From Chloroflexota bacterium (GTDB taxonomy: Bacteria > Chloroflexota > Dormibacteria > Dormibacterales > Dormibacteraceae), in NCBI GenBank assembly GCA_005880915.1, contig VBIW01000034.1:329241-393240 (forward strand): a stretch of DNA of 64,000 bases. Direction: 5' to 3'. How positions within the stretch are numbered: position 1 is the stretch's first letter; each line of letters opens with the position of its first letter. The position numbers and the translations under genes were made by a program. Positions 8,166 to 16,191 of the stretch are shown here, piece by piece. The notes under the pieces are model-generated. The model searched no databases, was not told the DNA's origin, and saw nothing but the letters and a program-made list of their open reading frames with translations.

Positions 8166-9756
8166 AGTTCGGTGTGTCGTAGGTGGGCGGTCCGAGGGCT
8201 GAGGGCGGGGCGGTCTGGAGGTCCACGGTCCAGATCACGTAGCGGATGTCGTTGGCCTTGATGAACTGCTCGATGTCCGTCTGGCCGGTCAGCAGGCTGA
8301 GCGCGACCTGGGTCTTGTTCGCGTAGTCGAAGGTCTCGTCGTAGTGGCCGACGTAAACCGTGTCGGGGCTGTACGCGGGGACGTAAAGACCCACGCCCGG
8401 CATGGCCAGGACGCGGCCGGCCGGCTGCGAGCCAAGCCAGGTCAGCCCGTTGAACTCGGCCGTGTTGACCGAATACTGCGGCTGCCCGGCAACCGCCAGG
8501 GGCGCCAGGACGAGGAATGCGCTGCCGATGGCCGCGAACGCCACATAAGAAAAAGGAATCAGGCGGCGCGCGCGAATGCTGCGCAGACGAGGCAGGATCG
8601 CTTCGTACATGCCTCGGGCCGCAAGCACCACGAGCGGCAGGTAAAGGGCGTCGAGGAAGCGGCGGCGCAGATCCCCGGCGGGATTCGGCAGATAGAGAAT
8701 CGCTGCGAGCAGGACGATCCAGGCGACCAGGAACAGGTCCTCGCGCGTGCGCCGGCGCAACGCCCCGGGCAGACCCGTCAGGGCAAGCAGGAGCTGCGGC
8801 GCGATGGCGAAGAACAGGCTGAAGCTCTCAGGCGGGAGGGCGTTTTTGGAGTGGAACGTCCAGCGCTGGACCTCCGGGTTGCCGACGAACGCGAGATACG
8901 AATAAAGGATGTAGGGCGCTGGGATCGCAAACGCGAGGGCTGCGGCCACCCACCCGCGGGGCCGCGCCGGACGGAGAAGCAGGGCAACTCCGGTCGCGCC
9001 GGCCATGAGGATCGGCATCTGGGGATGGATAGAGGCCTGACCCAGCCAGGCGAGGCCGGCGAGCAAGCCCAGCCATATGCTGCCGCGGTCGATCGCCTTC
9101 AAAGTCAGCGCGACTCCCAATGCGGCAAAGACGCCCGACCACGCGAAATGAGGCAGCGCCAGAACGGAGTAGAAGGCCGTGAGCTCCGGCATGCGCCAGT
9201 CGAGCGTGTCGGTCTGGTTGCCGAAGATGACCGGGTGGCCGAGCGCCTGGATCACGTAGCCCATGCCAAGGCCGACCGCGCAGAAGAGGAAGGCAAAGCG
9301 GCGCGCCGTACAGTCCTGGATGAAATGGCAGATGAAGAGCCACGCGGCCGCCATGAGGGCGAAGGCGGCGGCGATTCGCGCCAGGTGGAAGACGACGATG
9401 AGCGGAAGGCTCGTCAGCCCGGCGATGTGCCCGAGAACGATCCAGAAAATGAAGAGGTATGCGGAGGGGCTCGCCTCGGTCGTGTAGCGGTTCTGCCACG
9501 ACCACGCCCCCTCCCAACCCTGGCGCATCTTGGCCAGGTAAGTGTTCGCGTCGTCGCCCAGGTAGAAGAAGCCCATGAACACCTGGCCGTGGGGCTGCAC
9601 CGCGTAGGCGTATAGGTAAGGGACGGCGGTGACGATCGCGAGGGCAAGGCCAGTGAGCAACGGCAGGCGCCACGCTCCAATTGCTGACCGCTTGTCCACG
9701 CCCCTCTCCCCGACCCTCTCCCCTGTGGGGAGAGGGTGGCTCAGGACGGCTTTCAT
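8143..9756 (-). CDS. Large polytopic membrane protein of the polysaccharide cluster
   Basis: 537-residue protein with about eleven membrane segments. The first loop contains FYLGDDANTYLAKMRQGWEG, an acidic loop reminiscent of GT-C transferases, and the C-terminal part is soluble (YVGHYDETFDYANKTQ). The ATG at 9756 overlaps the stop of the upstream GT2 gene as ATGA, which argues for this start. In that case a dispersed palindromic repeat (9713-9737) is translated as part of residues 7-20 (PLPTGERVGERG). A GTG after the repeat (VDKRSAIG) is the alternative start. Function is inferred from neighbours only. Confidence 0.7.
   Translation of the reverse strand: MKAVLSHPLPTGERVGERGVDKRSAIGAWRLPLLTGLALAIVTAVPYLYAYAVQPHGQVFMGFFYLGDDANTYLAKMRQGWEGAWSWQNRYTTEASPSAYLFIFWIVLGHIAGLTSLPLIVVFHLARIAAAFALMAAAWLFICHFIQDCTARRFAFLFCAVGLGMGYVIQALGHPVIFGNQTDTLDWRMPELTAFYSVLALPHFAWSGVFAALGVALTLKAIDRGSIWLGLLAGLAWLGQASIHPQMPILMAGATGVALLLRPARPRGWVAAALAFAIPAPYILYSYLAFVGNPEVQRWTFHSKNALPPESFSLFFAIAPQLLLALTGLPGALRRRTREDLFLVAWIVLLAAILYLPNPAGDLRRRFLDALYLPLVVLAARGMYEAILPRLRSIRARRLIPFSYVAFAAIGSAFLVLAPLAVAGQPQYSVNTAEFNGLTWLGSQPAGRVLAMPGVGLYVPAYSPDTVYVGHYDETFDYANKTQVALSLLTGQTDIEQFIKANDIRYVIWTVDLQTAPPSALGPPTYDTPNFKIWKVF
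9713..9737. repeat. Palindromic repeat, copy A
   Basis: Perfect 11-bp inverted repeat (ACCCTCTCCCC / GGGGAGAGGGT) with a 3-nt loop TGT, lying inside the N-terminal codons of the 537-residue membrane protein. A partial CCCCTCTCCCCG precedes it. It shares the CTCCCC/GGGGAG core with copies at 15074, 30320 and 32525. Confidence 0.85.
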
Positions 9757-10490
9757 TTGGTCATCCTCAGACGCAGAACCGTCAATAGGGCTCTACGGAT
9801 CTCTCCTTGCGAGACCTTGGAGGCGCCGGCGATGCGGTCCTCGAACCTGATCGGCACCTCGACCACCGGATAGCCGAGCTTCACCGTGCGGTGCACCATC
9901 TCGATCTGAAAGGAGTAACCCTGCGAGACGACCTCGTCCAGCTTGATGCTCGACAGAAGATCGCGCGTATAGCAGCGAAAGCCCGACGTGCAGTCATGAA
10001 TGCGGAGGCCGAGGAGCGTCCGGCAGTACGCGTTCGCACCCCGCGAAAGGAACAGGCGATGCGCCGGCCAGCCGACGATCTCGCCACCGCGCATGTAACG
10101 CGATCCGATGGCCAGCCCGCCGGAGCCGCGCGCGGCCTCGACGATCGAATCCAGGTCCTGCGCCCGGTGCGAGCCATCAGCGTCCATCTCCACAAACAGG
10201 GCTGTCCCCTCGGCAAGCCCAATACGGAACGCATCTTCATACGCGCTCCCGATGCCGAGCTTGCGATCCCGGTGGAGGACGCGGACCCCACCGTCGCCAT
10301 CGGCCAGCTCGTCCGCAAGCTTGCCGGTTCCGTCGGGCGATGCATCGTCGACGATCAACACGTCGTGGCCGAGATGCCGCACGCCGGTGACGACCCTCTC
10401 CAGGTTCTCGCGCTCGTTGAACGTTGGCAGCACGACGAGGACCTCGGTCGGCCGCGAGGTTCGCCTGGTCAGGTTTGGTTCGGCGCTCAC
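9753..10490 (-). CDS. Polyprenol-phosphate glycosyltransferase, GT2 (DPM1-like)
   Basis: GT2-family enzyme of 245 residues, most like polyprenol monophosphomannose synthases, which move a sugar from a nucleotide donor to polyprenyl phosphate on the cytosolic face. The N-terminal strand is VLVVLPTFNERENL; VDDASPDGT and VEMDADGSH carry the acidic donor-binding motifs, with DADGSH as the DxD-type site. There is no C-terminal membrane domain. The GTG at 10490 overlaps the previous stop as GTGA. Its lipid-linked sugar could feed the neighbouring GT-C-like membrane proteins. Confidence 0.85.
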   Translation of the reverse strand: MSAEPNLTRRTSRPTEVLVVLPTFNERENLERVVTGVRHLGHDVLIVDDASPDGTGKLADELADGDGGVRVLHRDRKLGIGSAYEDAFRIGLAEGTALFVEMDADGSHRAQDLDSIVEAARGSGGLAIGSRYMRGGEIVGWPAHRLFLSRGANAYCRTLLGLRIHDCTSGFRCYTRDLLSSIKLDEVVSQGYSFQIEMVHRTVKLGYPVVEVPIRFEDRIAGASKVSQGEIRRALLTVLRLRMTK

Positions 10491-11185
10491 CCGCGCAGCC
10501 TCACCCGAATCACATGCCAGAGCATGTCGAGCGAGCTGCTTACGGCGCTGACCTTGGTCGGAGCAGAGTTGCGCCACACGACCGGCACCTCGGCGATCTT
10601 CACGCCCTGCCTGCGCGCTCGAAACAGCACCTCAGGGTCGTAGCCGAATCCATCGGTCGTCAGGCCGGCGAAGACCCTCTGAGCGACGTCGGCTCGAAAG
10701 AGCTTGAACCCGCATTGCGTGTCCCAGATGCCGGGCAGTAGCACGACCTGCACGATGAGGTTGAACACCTTGCCCATCAGGACGCGATAGATCGGCTGCG
10801 ATATCTCCACGCGCGACCCTCGTAGAGCACGGGACGCAATGGCCACACCTGCGCCGCGCCCGAGCGCGGCCTGCAGCTTGTCGAGCTCCTCGATTGGTGT
10901 CGAGAGGTCGGCGTCAGTGACCAGGATCTCGTCGCCCTTCGCGGCGGCGACTCCGACCGCGAGCGCCCGTCCCTTGCCCCTGTTGTGCGGCAGAACCTCC
11001 ACCCGTACGCCATGGTGACGATCCACCGCGGCATCCATGACCTGACGGGTCCCGTCCCCGCTTCCGTCGTCCACGAGGATCAGCTCGTATGGGGTCTTCT
11101 TGGCGTCGAGATACCGCTCGATCTGCTCGATGGTGCGCGGGAGCCGCTGTTCCTCGTTGTAGCAGGGCACCACGACGCTGAGCAC
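10487..11185 (-). CDS. GT2 glycosyltransferase (dolichyl-phosphate glucosyltransferase-like)
   Basis: Second GT2 enzyme, 232 residues, closer to ALG5-like dolichyl-phosphate beta-glucosyltransferases. Motifs are VVVPCYNEEQRLPRT at the N-terminus, LVDDGSGDGT, VTDADLSTPIEEL, and the conserved DTQCGFKLFRAD near residue 165. The open frame extends upstream, but homology begins at the GTG at 11185, 11 bp after the wecG-like stop. Its stop overlaps the next GT2 start. Confidence 0.85.
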   Translation of the reverse strand: MLSVVVPCYNEEQRLPRTIEQIERYLDAKKTPYELILVDDGSGDGTRQVMDAAVDRHHGVRVEVLPHNRGKGRALAVGVAAAKGDEILVTDADLSTPIEELDKLQAALGRGAGVAIASRALRGSRVEISQPIYRVLMGKVFNLIVQVVLLPGIWDTQCGFKLFRADVAQRVFAGLTTDGFGYDPEVLFRARRQGVKIAEVPVVWRNSAPTKVSAVSSSLDMLWHVIRVRLRG

Positions 11186-11196
11186 GGCTCGGGATA

Positions 11197-11916
11197 TTAC
11201 TTGCCGGCGCTTAGAACCTTCAGTGCGTAAACCGGAAGCACAGCCATGCGGCGGACACGCCACGGCTGGCGGCCCAGGCGGTGGAGCCACTCGAGGCCGG
11301 CCCTCCTCATCCACACCGGCGCACGTCGCGCACGCCCGGTCAGGTAATCGAAAGACCCGCCCACTCCGACCGCGACCGCGACTCCCAGACGATCCCTCAG
11401 GCGGTCGATCCACATCTCTTGCGCCGGCGCGCCGAAGGCGACCAGCAACACGTCCGTCTTGTGGGCATGGACGCGCTCGAGCGTCTCGACATCAAACGAA
11501 GGTCCGGGACCGCCCGCATGCGCCGCCACCGCCAGGTCCGGGTTGGCCGCGCGCAGCTGCGCCGCCAGCTCGTCCGCCACGCCCGGCTTTGCGCCGAGAA
11601 GGAACAGCCTGAATCCGCGGCGCGCGCAGAGCGCGGCGAGCGGCTCGATCAGGTCGGCGCCGGCGACCGGCCCCGCGAGGGTGCAGCCCCTACGCCGGAC
11701 CGCCCACACGACTCCGGTGCCATCGGCGAGGCAGAGGGCAGCCGAGTCGAGCACCCGCGCGAACTCCCCGTCGCCCTGCGCTCGCATCACGAATTCGGGG
11801 TTCACGGTGGCCACGAGGTGCGGCCCTCCCTGGTCGACGAAACGCTCGATCTCACCGAGCGCCGAGCTCATGTCCAGGCAGTCGACCCGAACGCCGAGGA
11901 CTCGAGCCTCCCTCAA
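11197..11916 (-). CDS. WecG/TagA/CpsF family glycosyltransferase
   Basis: GT26 enzyme of 239 residues, the family that adds ManNAc or ManNAcA to undecaprenyl-PP-GlcNAc in wall polysaccharide synthesis. It shows the family pattern VATVNPEFVMRA, a LADGTGVVWAVRRRG segment and LLVAFGAPAQEMWID toward the C-terminus. The TTG at 11916 follows a GAGG and lies just after the deacetylase stop; upstream frame is unsupported. A WecA-type initiating transferase is encoded at 24.5-25.6 kb, so both steps of a WecA/WecG-like pathway may be present in this window. Confidence 0.85.
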   Translation of the reverse strand: MREARVLGVRVDCLDMSSALGEIERFVDQGGPHLVATVNPEFVMRAQGDGEFARVLDSAALCLADGTGVVWAVRRRGCTLAGPVAGADLIEPLAALCARRGFRLFLLGAKPGVADELAAQLRAANPDLAVAAHAGGPGPSFDVETLERVHAHKTDVLLVAFGAPAQEMWIDRLRDRLGVAVAVGVGGSFDYLTGRARRAPVWMRRAGLEWLHRLGRQPWRVRRMAVLPVYALKVLSAGK

Positions 11917-11924
11917 GACCTCGA

Positions 11925-12893
11925 TCAGCCCGGCTGGAGCGGGTACGTGTTGGGCTCCACCTCTACGTTCGAGATGGTGACGTAGGGCATGCTCGGGCCG
12001 AGCTTGGTCCCGAAGTCCTGGAGCGACTCGCCGCCGCCGACCCGCACGCGACCCCACGTGAACCGATCGGCCACGCTGTGCGTCGTCGAGTCTCGGTCGG
12101 TCGTCACCGCTGAGCTGTACCCGGCCTGCCGGACCGCATCGACCGTCTGCGTGTTGAACTGTCCGGACGGGTACGCGAAGTCGAGCACTGGGTGCCCGAC
12201 GAGCTGCTCGAGCTGCCGCTTCGATTGTGAGACCTCATTCACCACCGATCCAAATCCCATCCGCGCGAGGTTCGGGTGGTGGACCGTGTGGGAGGCGATC
12301 TCGATCCCGGCGTGGTCCATCTCGAGGACCTGTGCGTGCGTCACGTACAGGGGCTGGTCGACGAATCCGCTCACGATGTAGGCGACCGCTGTGAAGCCGT
12401 GCGCCTGGAGGATCGGGAAGGCGGTTGTGTAGAGGTCCTGGTAACCGTCGTCGAACGTCATCACGACCGGGCGCGCCGGGAGCGGCCGGACGCCGTTGAA
12501 GTATTCGCGGACCTGGTTGAAGTTCACCGGGTGGTATCCGTGCCCGTGCAGCCAGTCCATCTGAGCCTCGAAGTCCGCGGCGGACACCGAGAGCTTGAAG
12601 CCCAACGGGTCGGCCCGAATCGAGGGCGGCTTGCGGATGTAGTGGTACATGAGGATGGGCAGCCGAATAGTCGGCGCGCCCAGGGGCACGATCTGGTGCC
12701 GCGAGATGAAGTATTCGCGGTCGCCGGACCCCGCCCGGACAGTCAGTATCGGATCGACCTGGACGGTGACGGCGGCCAGACCGGCGGCGTGCGCCGGACG
12801 CGGCACGGCGAGCGAGTCATCCACCTGGAGCAGGTAAGAGGTTGCCAGGAGCAACGCCGCCGCGACCCCGACGCGGCCGGCGACATGCCCCAT
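11925..12893 (-). CDS. Secreted polysaccharide deacetylase (NodB domain)
   Basis: CE4-family deacetylase of 322 residues. An N-terminal hydrophobic signal or anchor (residues about 5-25) and a spacer of about 70 residues come before the NodB domain. The domain has MTFDDGYQD (metal-binding and catalytic Asp), SHTVHHPNLARM (His-x-x-x-His metal site) and DFAYPSGQFN. It would remove acetyl or formyl groups from a surface glycan outside the membrane. ATG 12893 is preferred because it begins the signal sequence; ATG/GTG further upstream would collide with the divergent gene. Confidence 0.88.
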   Translation of the reverse strand: MGHVAGRVGVAAALLLATSYLLQVDDSLAVPRPAHAAGLAAVTVQVDPILTVRAGSGDREYFISRHQIVPLGAPTIRLPILMYHYIRKPPSIRADPLGFKLSVSAADFEAQMDWLHGHGYHPVNFNQVREYFNGVRPLPARPVVMTFDDGYQDLYTTAFPILQAHGFTAVAYIVSGFVDQPLYVTHAQVLEMDHAGIEIASHTVHHPNLARMGFGSVVNEVSQSKRQLEQLVGHPVLDFAYPSGQFNTQTVDAVRQAGYSSAVTTDRDSTTHSVADRFTWGRVRVGGGESLQDFGTKLGPSMPYVTISNVEVEPNTYPLQPG

Positions 12894-12920
12894 GGCCGTT
12901 AGCTTAAGGTCGTCCAAAGA

Positions 12921-13997
12921 GTGCCGTCGCAAAAAGATTCATTCACCATCGCGGTGGATATCAACCCCGCAACCCGTGGGCTGGTTACGGGCACCGAGAC
13001 CCTCACACGCGAGGTATGCGCGCGCCTCCCAGCAGCTGCGCCCGAGCATCGGTGGCGTTTCTTCGCGGCCCGGCCGCGAGCCGGGCTTGGCGTCGATGTC
13101 ATGGTCCTGCCGTTTCCGCGCCTGTGGTCCCAGGTGCGGCTGCCGATCGCCCTGGCGAGCGAGCGACCCGACCTCCTCTTCGTCCCTGGCCACGTCCTCC
13201 CCTTTGCGTGGCCCGGCAAGGCTCTGACAGTGGTGCACGATCTTGCTTTCGAGCGGCATCCTGATGCCTACACGCGTGGTGACCGCGCGTACCTTCGTCT
13301 GAGCACGCGGTGGGCGGTGGCGCGATGCCGGCTGCTGATTGCTGTGTCCGAGTCGACCAAGCAAGACCTGGTCGAGTTCTACGGCGTGTCGCCGGACCGC
13401 ATCCGGGTCGTGCCCCTGGGAATCAGCCGGCCGGCCACCACCGCTGCGCCGGCAGCGCGACTGGCTGAGCTCGGTCTCAATGGGACCTTCGTCCTCCAGG
13501 TCGGTCGCATCGAGCGACGAAAGAACCAGGCCGTCGCGCTGGCTGCGGTGGAGCGGCTCGACGGGGTGACTCTCGTCGTAGCGGGCGCAGAGCGGGACAA
13601 GGCGCTTGCCGAGCAGCTGCGCAACTCGACCCACTCCCGCGTCCTGGGCGCGGTCGACCAGCCAACCCTCGAGCTCCTCTACAAACGCGCGGCCGCGGTC
13701 GTGGTGCCGAGCCTCTACGAAGGCTTCGGCCTGCCGGTGCTCGAGGCGATGGCGCGAGGCAAGGTCGTGGTGGCGGCGAAGTCCTCCTCGCTGCCGGAAG
13801 TCGGAGGTGAGGCAGCGCTGTATTTCCACAGCTCAACCGACCCCGACCACCTGGCCAGGATCCTCGAGCTCGCGATCGGCGACCAGGCTCTCCGCACCAA
13901 GCTGGCGCGGATCGCAAAGACACGCGCCGCGAAATTCACGTGGGAGAAGACCACGGCGGGGATCGCCGCGGTGATCAACGAGGTGCTGGCCGCTTAG
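12921..13997 (+). CDS. Glycosyltransferase family 4 (GT-B fold)
   Basis: Retaining GT4-type transferase of 358 residues. The N-terminal domain includes VVHDLAFERHPDAY and AVSESTKQDLVEFYG; the donor-binding C-terminal domain includes VGRIERRKNQ and YEGFGLPVLEAMA with the E-x7-E acidic pair. GTG start, 27 bp from the divergent deacetylase start, leaving room for only a very short shared control region. It is the only plus-strand gene between 8.2 and 38.3 kb. It overlaps the convergent GT4 gene by 23 bp at the 3' end. Confidence 0.88.
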   Translation: MPSQKDSFTIAVDINPATRGLVTGTETLTREVCARLPAAAPEHRWRFFAARPRAGLGVDVMVLPFPRLWSQVRLPIALASERPDLLFVPGHVLPFAWPGKALTVVHDLAFERHPDAYTRGDRAYLRLSTRWAVARCRLLIAVSESTKQDLVEFYGVSPDRIRVVPLGISRPATTAAPAARLAELGLNGTFVLQVGRIERRKNQAVALAAVERLDGVTLVVAGAERDKALAEQLRNSTHSRVLGAVDQPTLELLYKRAAAVVVPSLYEGFGLPVLEAMARGKVVVAAKSSSLPEVGGEAALYFHSSTDPDHLARILELAIGDQALRTKLARIAKTRAAKFTWEKTTAGIAAVINEVLAA

Positions 13998-15078
13998 TCG
14001 CATCATCGACGGCCCGCCACGTAAGGCGAGCACTCCGCTCCCAGCTGAACTGAGCCGCGCGAAGGATGCCTCGGTGGCGAAGGTCTGCCGCCAGCTGCGT
14101 GTCCCCCACCACCCGCTCCAGAGCCTTGCGCCATGCGTCGGGTTCGCCGGCGGAAACGACGATGCCCGCGTCCTGGACCACCTCCGGCAGGCTGGACCGG
14201 TCTGAGACGACGACCGGAGTCCCGCACGCCATCGCCTCGAGGGGAGGCAGGCCGAACCCCTCGTACCAGGCGGGATGCGCAAGCACGCGGGCGAGGTTAT
14301 AGATCGCGGGGAGCTCGTCTGGGTCGACTGACTCGAGGTGGTGGAGCCGTGGTCCGAGGCGCGCCATCTTCTCCCGGATTGCCTCATACAGCCAGCCCCA
14401 CGAGCCGACCACTACGAGGTCCGGGCGGTCCCGCATCAGGACCCAGCCGTCAAGCAGAGTCTCGAGGTTCTTTCGCGGTTCGACCGTGCCCACGAAGAGG
14501 ATGAAGCGCTCCGGCAGTCCAAGCCGCGCCCGTGCGTCGGCGAGCTCCTCCGCGCCCATGGGCCGAAACTTCGGCGAGACGCCGTGCGGCACGACCTGGA
14601 TTCGGGCACGGTCCAGGCCGAATATCTCCGCGACGTCCGTCGCCGTGTTCTCGGAAACCGCGATCACGACGTCAGCGCGCAGGACAGAGCGCGGGACCAC
14701 GAGCCTGGTGCTCAGCGGTTGGCGGCCTGGAAACCAACGCGGGTTCCGGTAGATGGCGAGGTCGTGGACGGTGATGACCGAGGGACAGCCGACCCGTCCG
14801 AGCGGTAGGGCGCCGGCCGGACCAAAGTAAACATCCGGGTGAAGCCGCCGGATCTCCGCCGGCCACTGGACGTGGCGTCCCACCAGGCGCATTCGCGGCA
14901 GCAGGCGGTACGCCGCGTCCGGTACGTGGACGAAACCCCCGGGTGGTCCAAACACTGTGAAACGGCAATCGGGGCGATCGACCGCCATCGCGTGCAGGAT
15001 CTGAGTCGTGTAGACCCCGACGCCGGCTCGAGGCCGCTCGAGCCCCGACCCATCGACCACGACCCGGAGATTGTTCAC
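13975..15078 (-). CDS. Glycosyltransferase family 4, start codon inside a repeat
   Basis: GT4 enzyme of 367 residues, related to the previous one: ITVHDLAIYRNPRWFPG, AVSENTATDVAEIFG, FVGTVEPRKNLETLL and YEGFGLPPLEAMACGTP. The reading frame has a TGA 12 codons upstream and no ATG or TTG in between, so the GTG at 15078 is the only standard start. That GTG lies within the 17-bp core of the dispersed repeat, with GGGGAG directly abutting it and no normally spaced Shine-Dalgarno. The polypeptide begins VNNLRVVVDGSG, matching the family's first strand. Confidence 0.87.
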   Translation of the reverse strand: MNNLRVVVDGSGLERPRAGVGVYTTQILHAMAVDRPDCRFTVFGPPGGFVHVPDAAYRLLPRMRLVGRHVQWPAEIRRLHPDVYFGPAGALPLGRVGCPSVITVHDLAIYRNPRWFPGRQPLSTRLVVPRSVLRADVVIAVSENTATDVAEIFGLDRARIQVVPHGVSPKFRPMGAEELADARARLGLPERFILFVGTVEPRKNLETLLDGWVLMRDRPDLVVVGSWGWLYEAIREKMARLGPRLHHLESVDPDELPAIYNLARVLAHPAWYEGFGLPPLEAMACGTPVVVSDRSSLPEVVQDAGIVVSAGEPDAWRKALERVVGDTQLAADLRHRGILRAAQFSWERSARLTWRAVDDATKRPAPR

Positions 15079-15136
15079 CTCCCCACTCGCAGCGTAGAGG
15101 CGAGGGGTCTTTCACCTCCCCACTCGCTGGGGAGGT
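15074..15136. repeat. Palindromic repeat, copy B (two units)
   Basis: Two direct copies of the 17-mer TTCACCTCCCCACTCGC (15074-15090 and 15111-15127). The second is part of a perfect 9-bp palindrome ACCTCCCCA/TGGGGAGGT with a 5-nt loop (15114-15136). The same 17-mer recurs at 30320. Read on the minus strand it contains GGAGGTGAA, a full Shine-Dalgarno complement. Confidence 0.9.
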
Positions 15137-15177
15137 CGGGCCGCCCCGCGGCCCGGGTAGGGACATCCGAGCCGCAA

Positions 15178-16191
15178 TCAACGCAGATAAGACTGATTCC
15201 GTTTCAACACTTCGAAGTTCTCGAGCGCGAGGCCCGTGCCGCGCACGACGATGGTCTGCGGTTCGTCCGCCACCACGGCCGGAATCCCTGTGTGCATCGA
15301 TAGGTAGCGGTCCAGTCCTCGCAGCTGAGCCCCGCCGCCGGTCAGCACGATCCCGCGGTCGAAGATGTCCGCCGCGAGCTCGGGCGGCGTCTCCTCGAGC
15401 ACGTCACGCACCGCGCCGACGATGAGCCGCAGCGGCTCCTGGATCGCGTCCACGATGTCGTTCGACGTCACGTCGACGTGCTTGGGCAGCCCGGTGACAA
15501 GGTCGCGTCCGCGCACCTCGGTGACCAAAGGTTGCTTCATCGAGACCGCGGATCCCACAGCGATCTTCGCCTCCTCCGCGGTGCGCTCCCCGATCAACAG
15601 GTTGTGCTTGCGCTTCAGGTAGGCGGCGATCGAGTCGTCGATCCGGTTGCCTCCGACTCGAATGGAGTGCGCCACCACCATCCCCGATAGCGAGATGACT
15701 GCGATCTCGGTCGTCCCGCCGCCGACGTCGCAGATCGCGTTGCCTCTCGGCTCGGCGATCGGCAGCCCTGCGCCGATTGCTGCGGCGAGGGGCTCGTCGA
15801 TGAGCCACGCCTGCCGCGCGCCGGCGGAGATCGCGGCTTCGGTGACGGCGCGGCGCTCGACGGAGGTGACCCCCGACGGAACGCAGATCATGATCTCGGG
15901 CTTGAACAGGCGCTGCCGGCCCTGCACTTTCCCGATGAGGTGGTGAAGCATGCCCTCGGTCACTACGAAGTCTGCGATCACCCCCTCGCGCATTGGGCGC
16001 ACGACCTGGATCGAGTCGGGCGCGCGGCCGACCATCTCGAAGGCCTGCCTGCCAACCGCCAGGATCCGGGTCCCATCGCGGTTGACCGCAACGAGCGAAG
16101 GCTCGTTGACCACGATGCCCTCGCCCTTGACGTAGATCAGGACCGTCGACGTGCCGAGGTCGATGCCAATCTTCTTCGAGAGAATCGACAT
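15178..16191 (-). CDS. mreB: Rod-shape-determining protein MreB
   Basis: Bacterial actin homologue of 337 residues that polymerises under the membrane and guides lateral wall synthesis. Actin-fold nucleotide motifs are visible: phosphate 1 (IGIDLGTSTVLIY), connect 1 (VPSGVTSVERRAV), phosphate 2 (CDVGGGTTEIAVISL) and the adenosine segment (ILTGGGAQLRGLD). The ATG at 16191 overlaps the murA stop by one base (TAATG), so the frame open to 16734 is not used. No mreC or mreD is adjacent. Placement after murA resembles the mbl/murA linkage of some Gram-positives. Confidence 0.95.
   Translation of the reverse strand: MSILSKKIGIDLGTSTVLIYVKGEGIVVNEPSLVAVNRDGTRILAVGRQAFEMVGRAPDSIQVVRPMREGVIADFVVTEGMLHHLIGKVQGRQRLFKPEIMICVPSGVTSVERRAVTEAAISAGARQAWLIDEPLAAAIGAGLPIAEPRGNAICDVGGGTTEIAVISLSGMVVAHSIRVGGNRIDDSIAAYLKRKHNLLIGERTAEEAKIAVGSAVSMKQPLVTEVRGRDLVTGLPKHVDVTSNDIVDAIQEPLRLIVGAVRDVLEETPPELAADIFDRGIVLTGGGAQLRGLDRYLSMHTGIPAVVADEPQTIVVRGTGLALENFEVLKRNQSYLR

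Noticed and set aside
8344..9615. 423-codon plus-strand frame
   Set aside because: Very polar, Arg/Glu/Gln-rich antisense of a membrane protein gene; not a real product.
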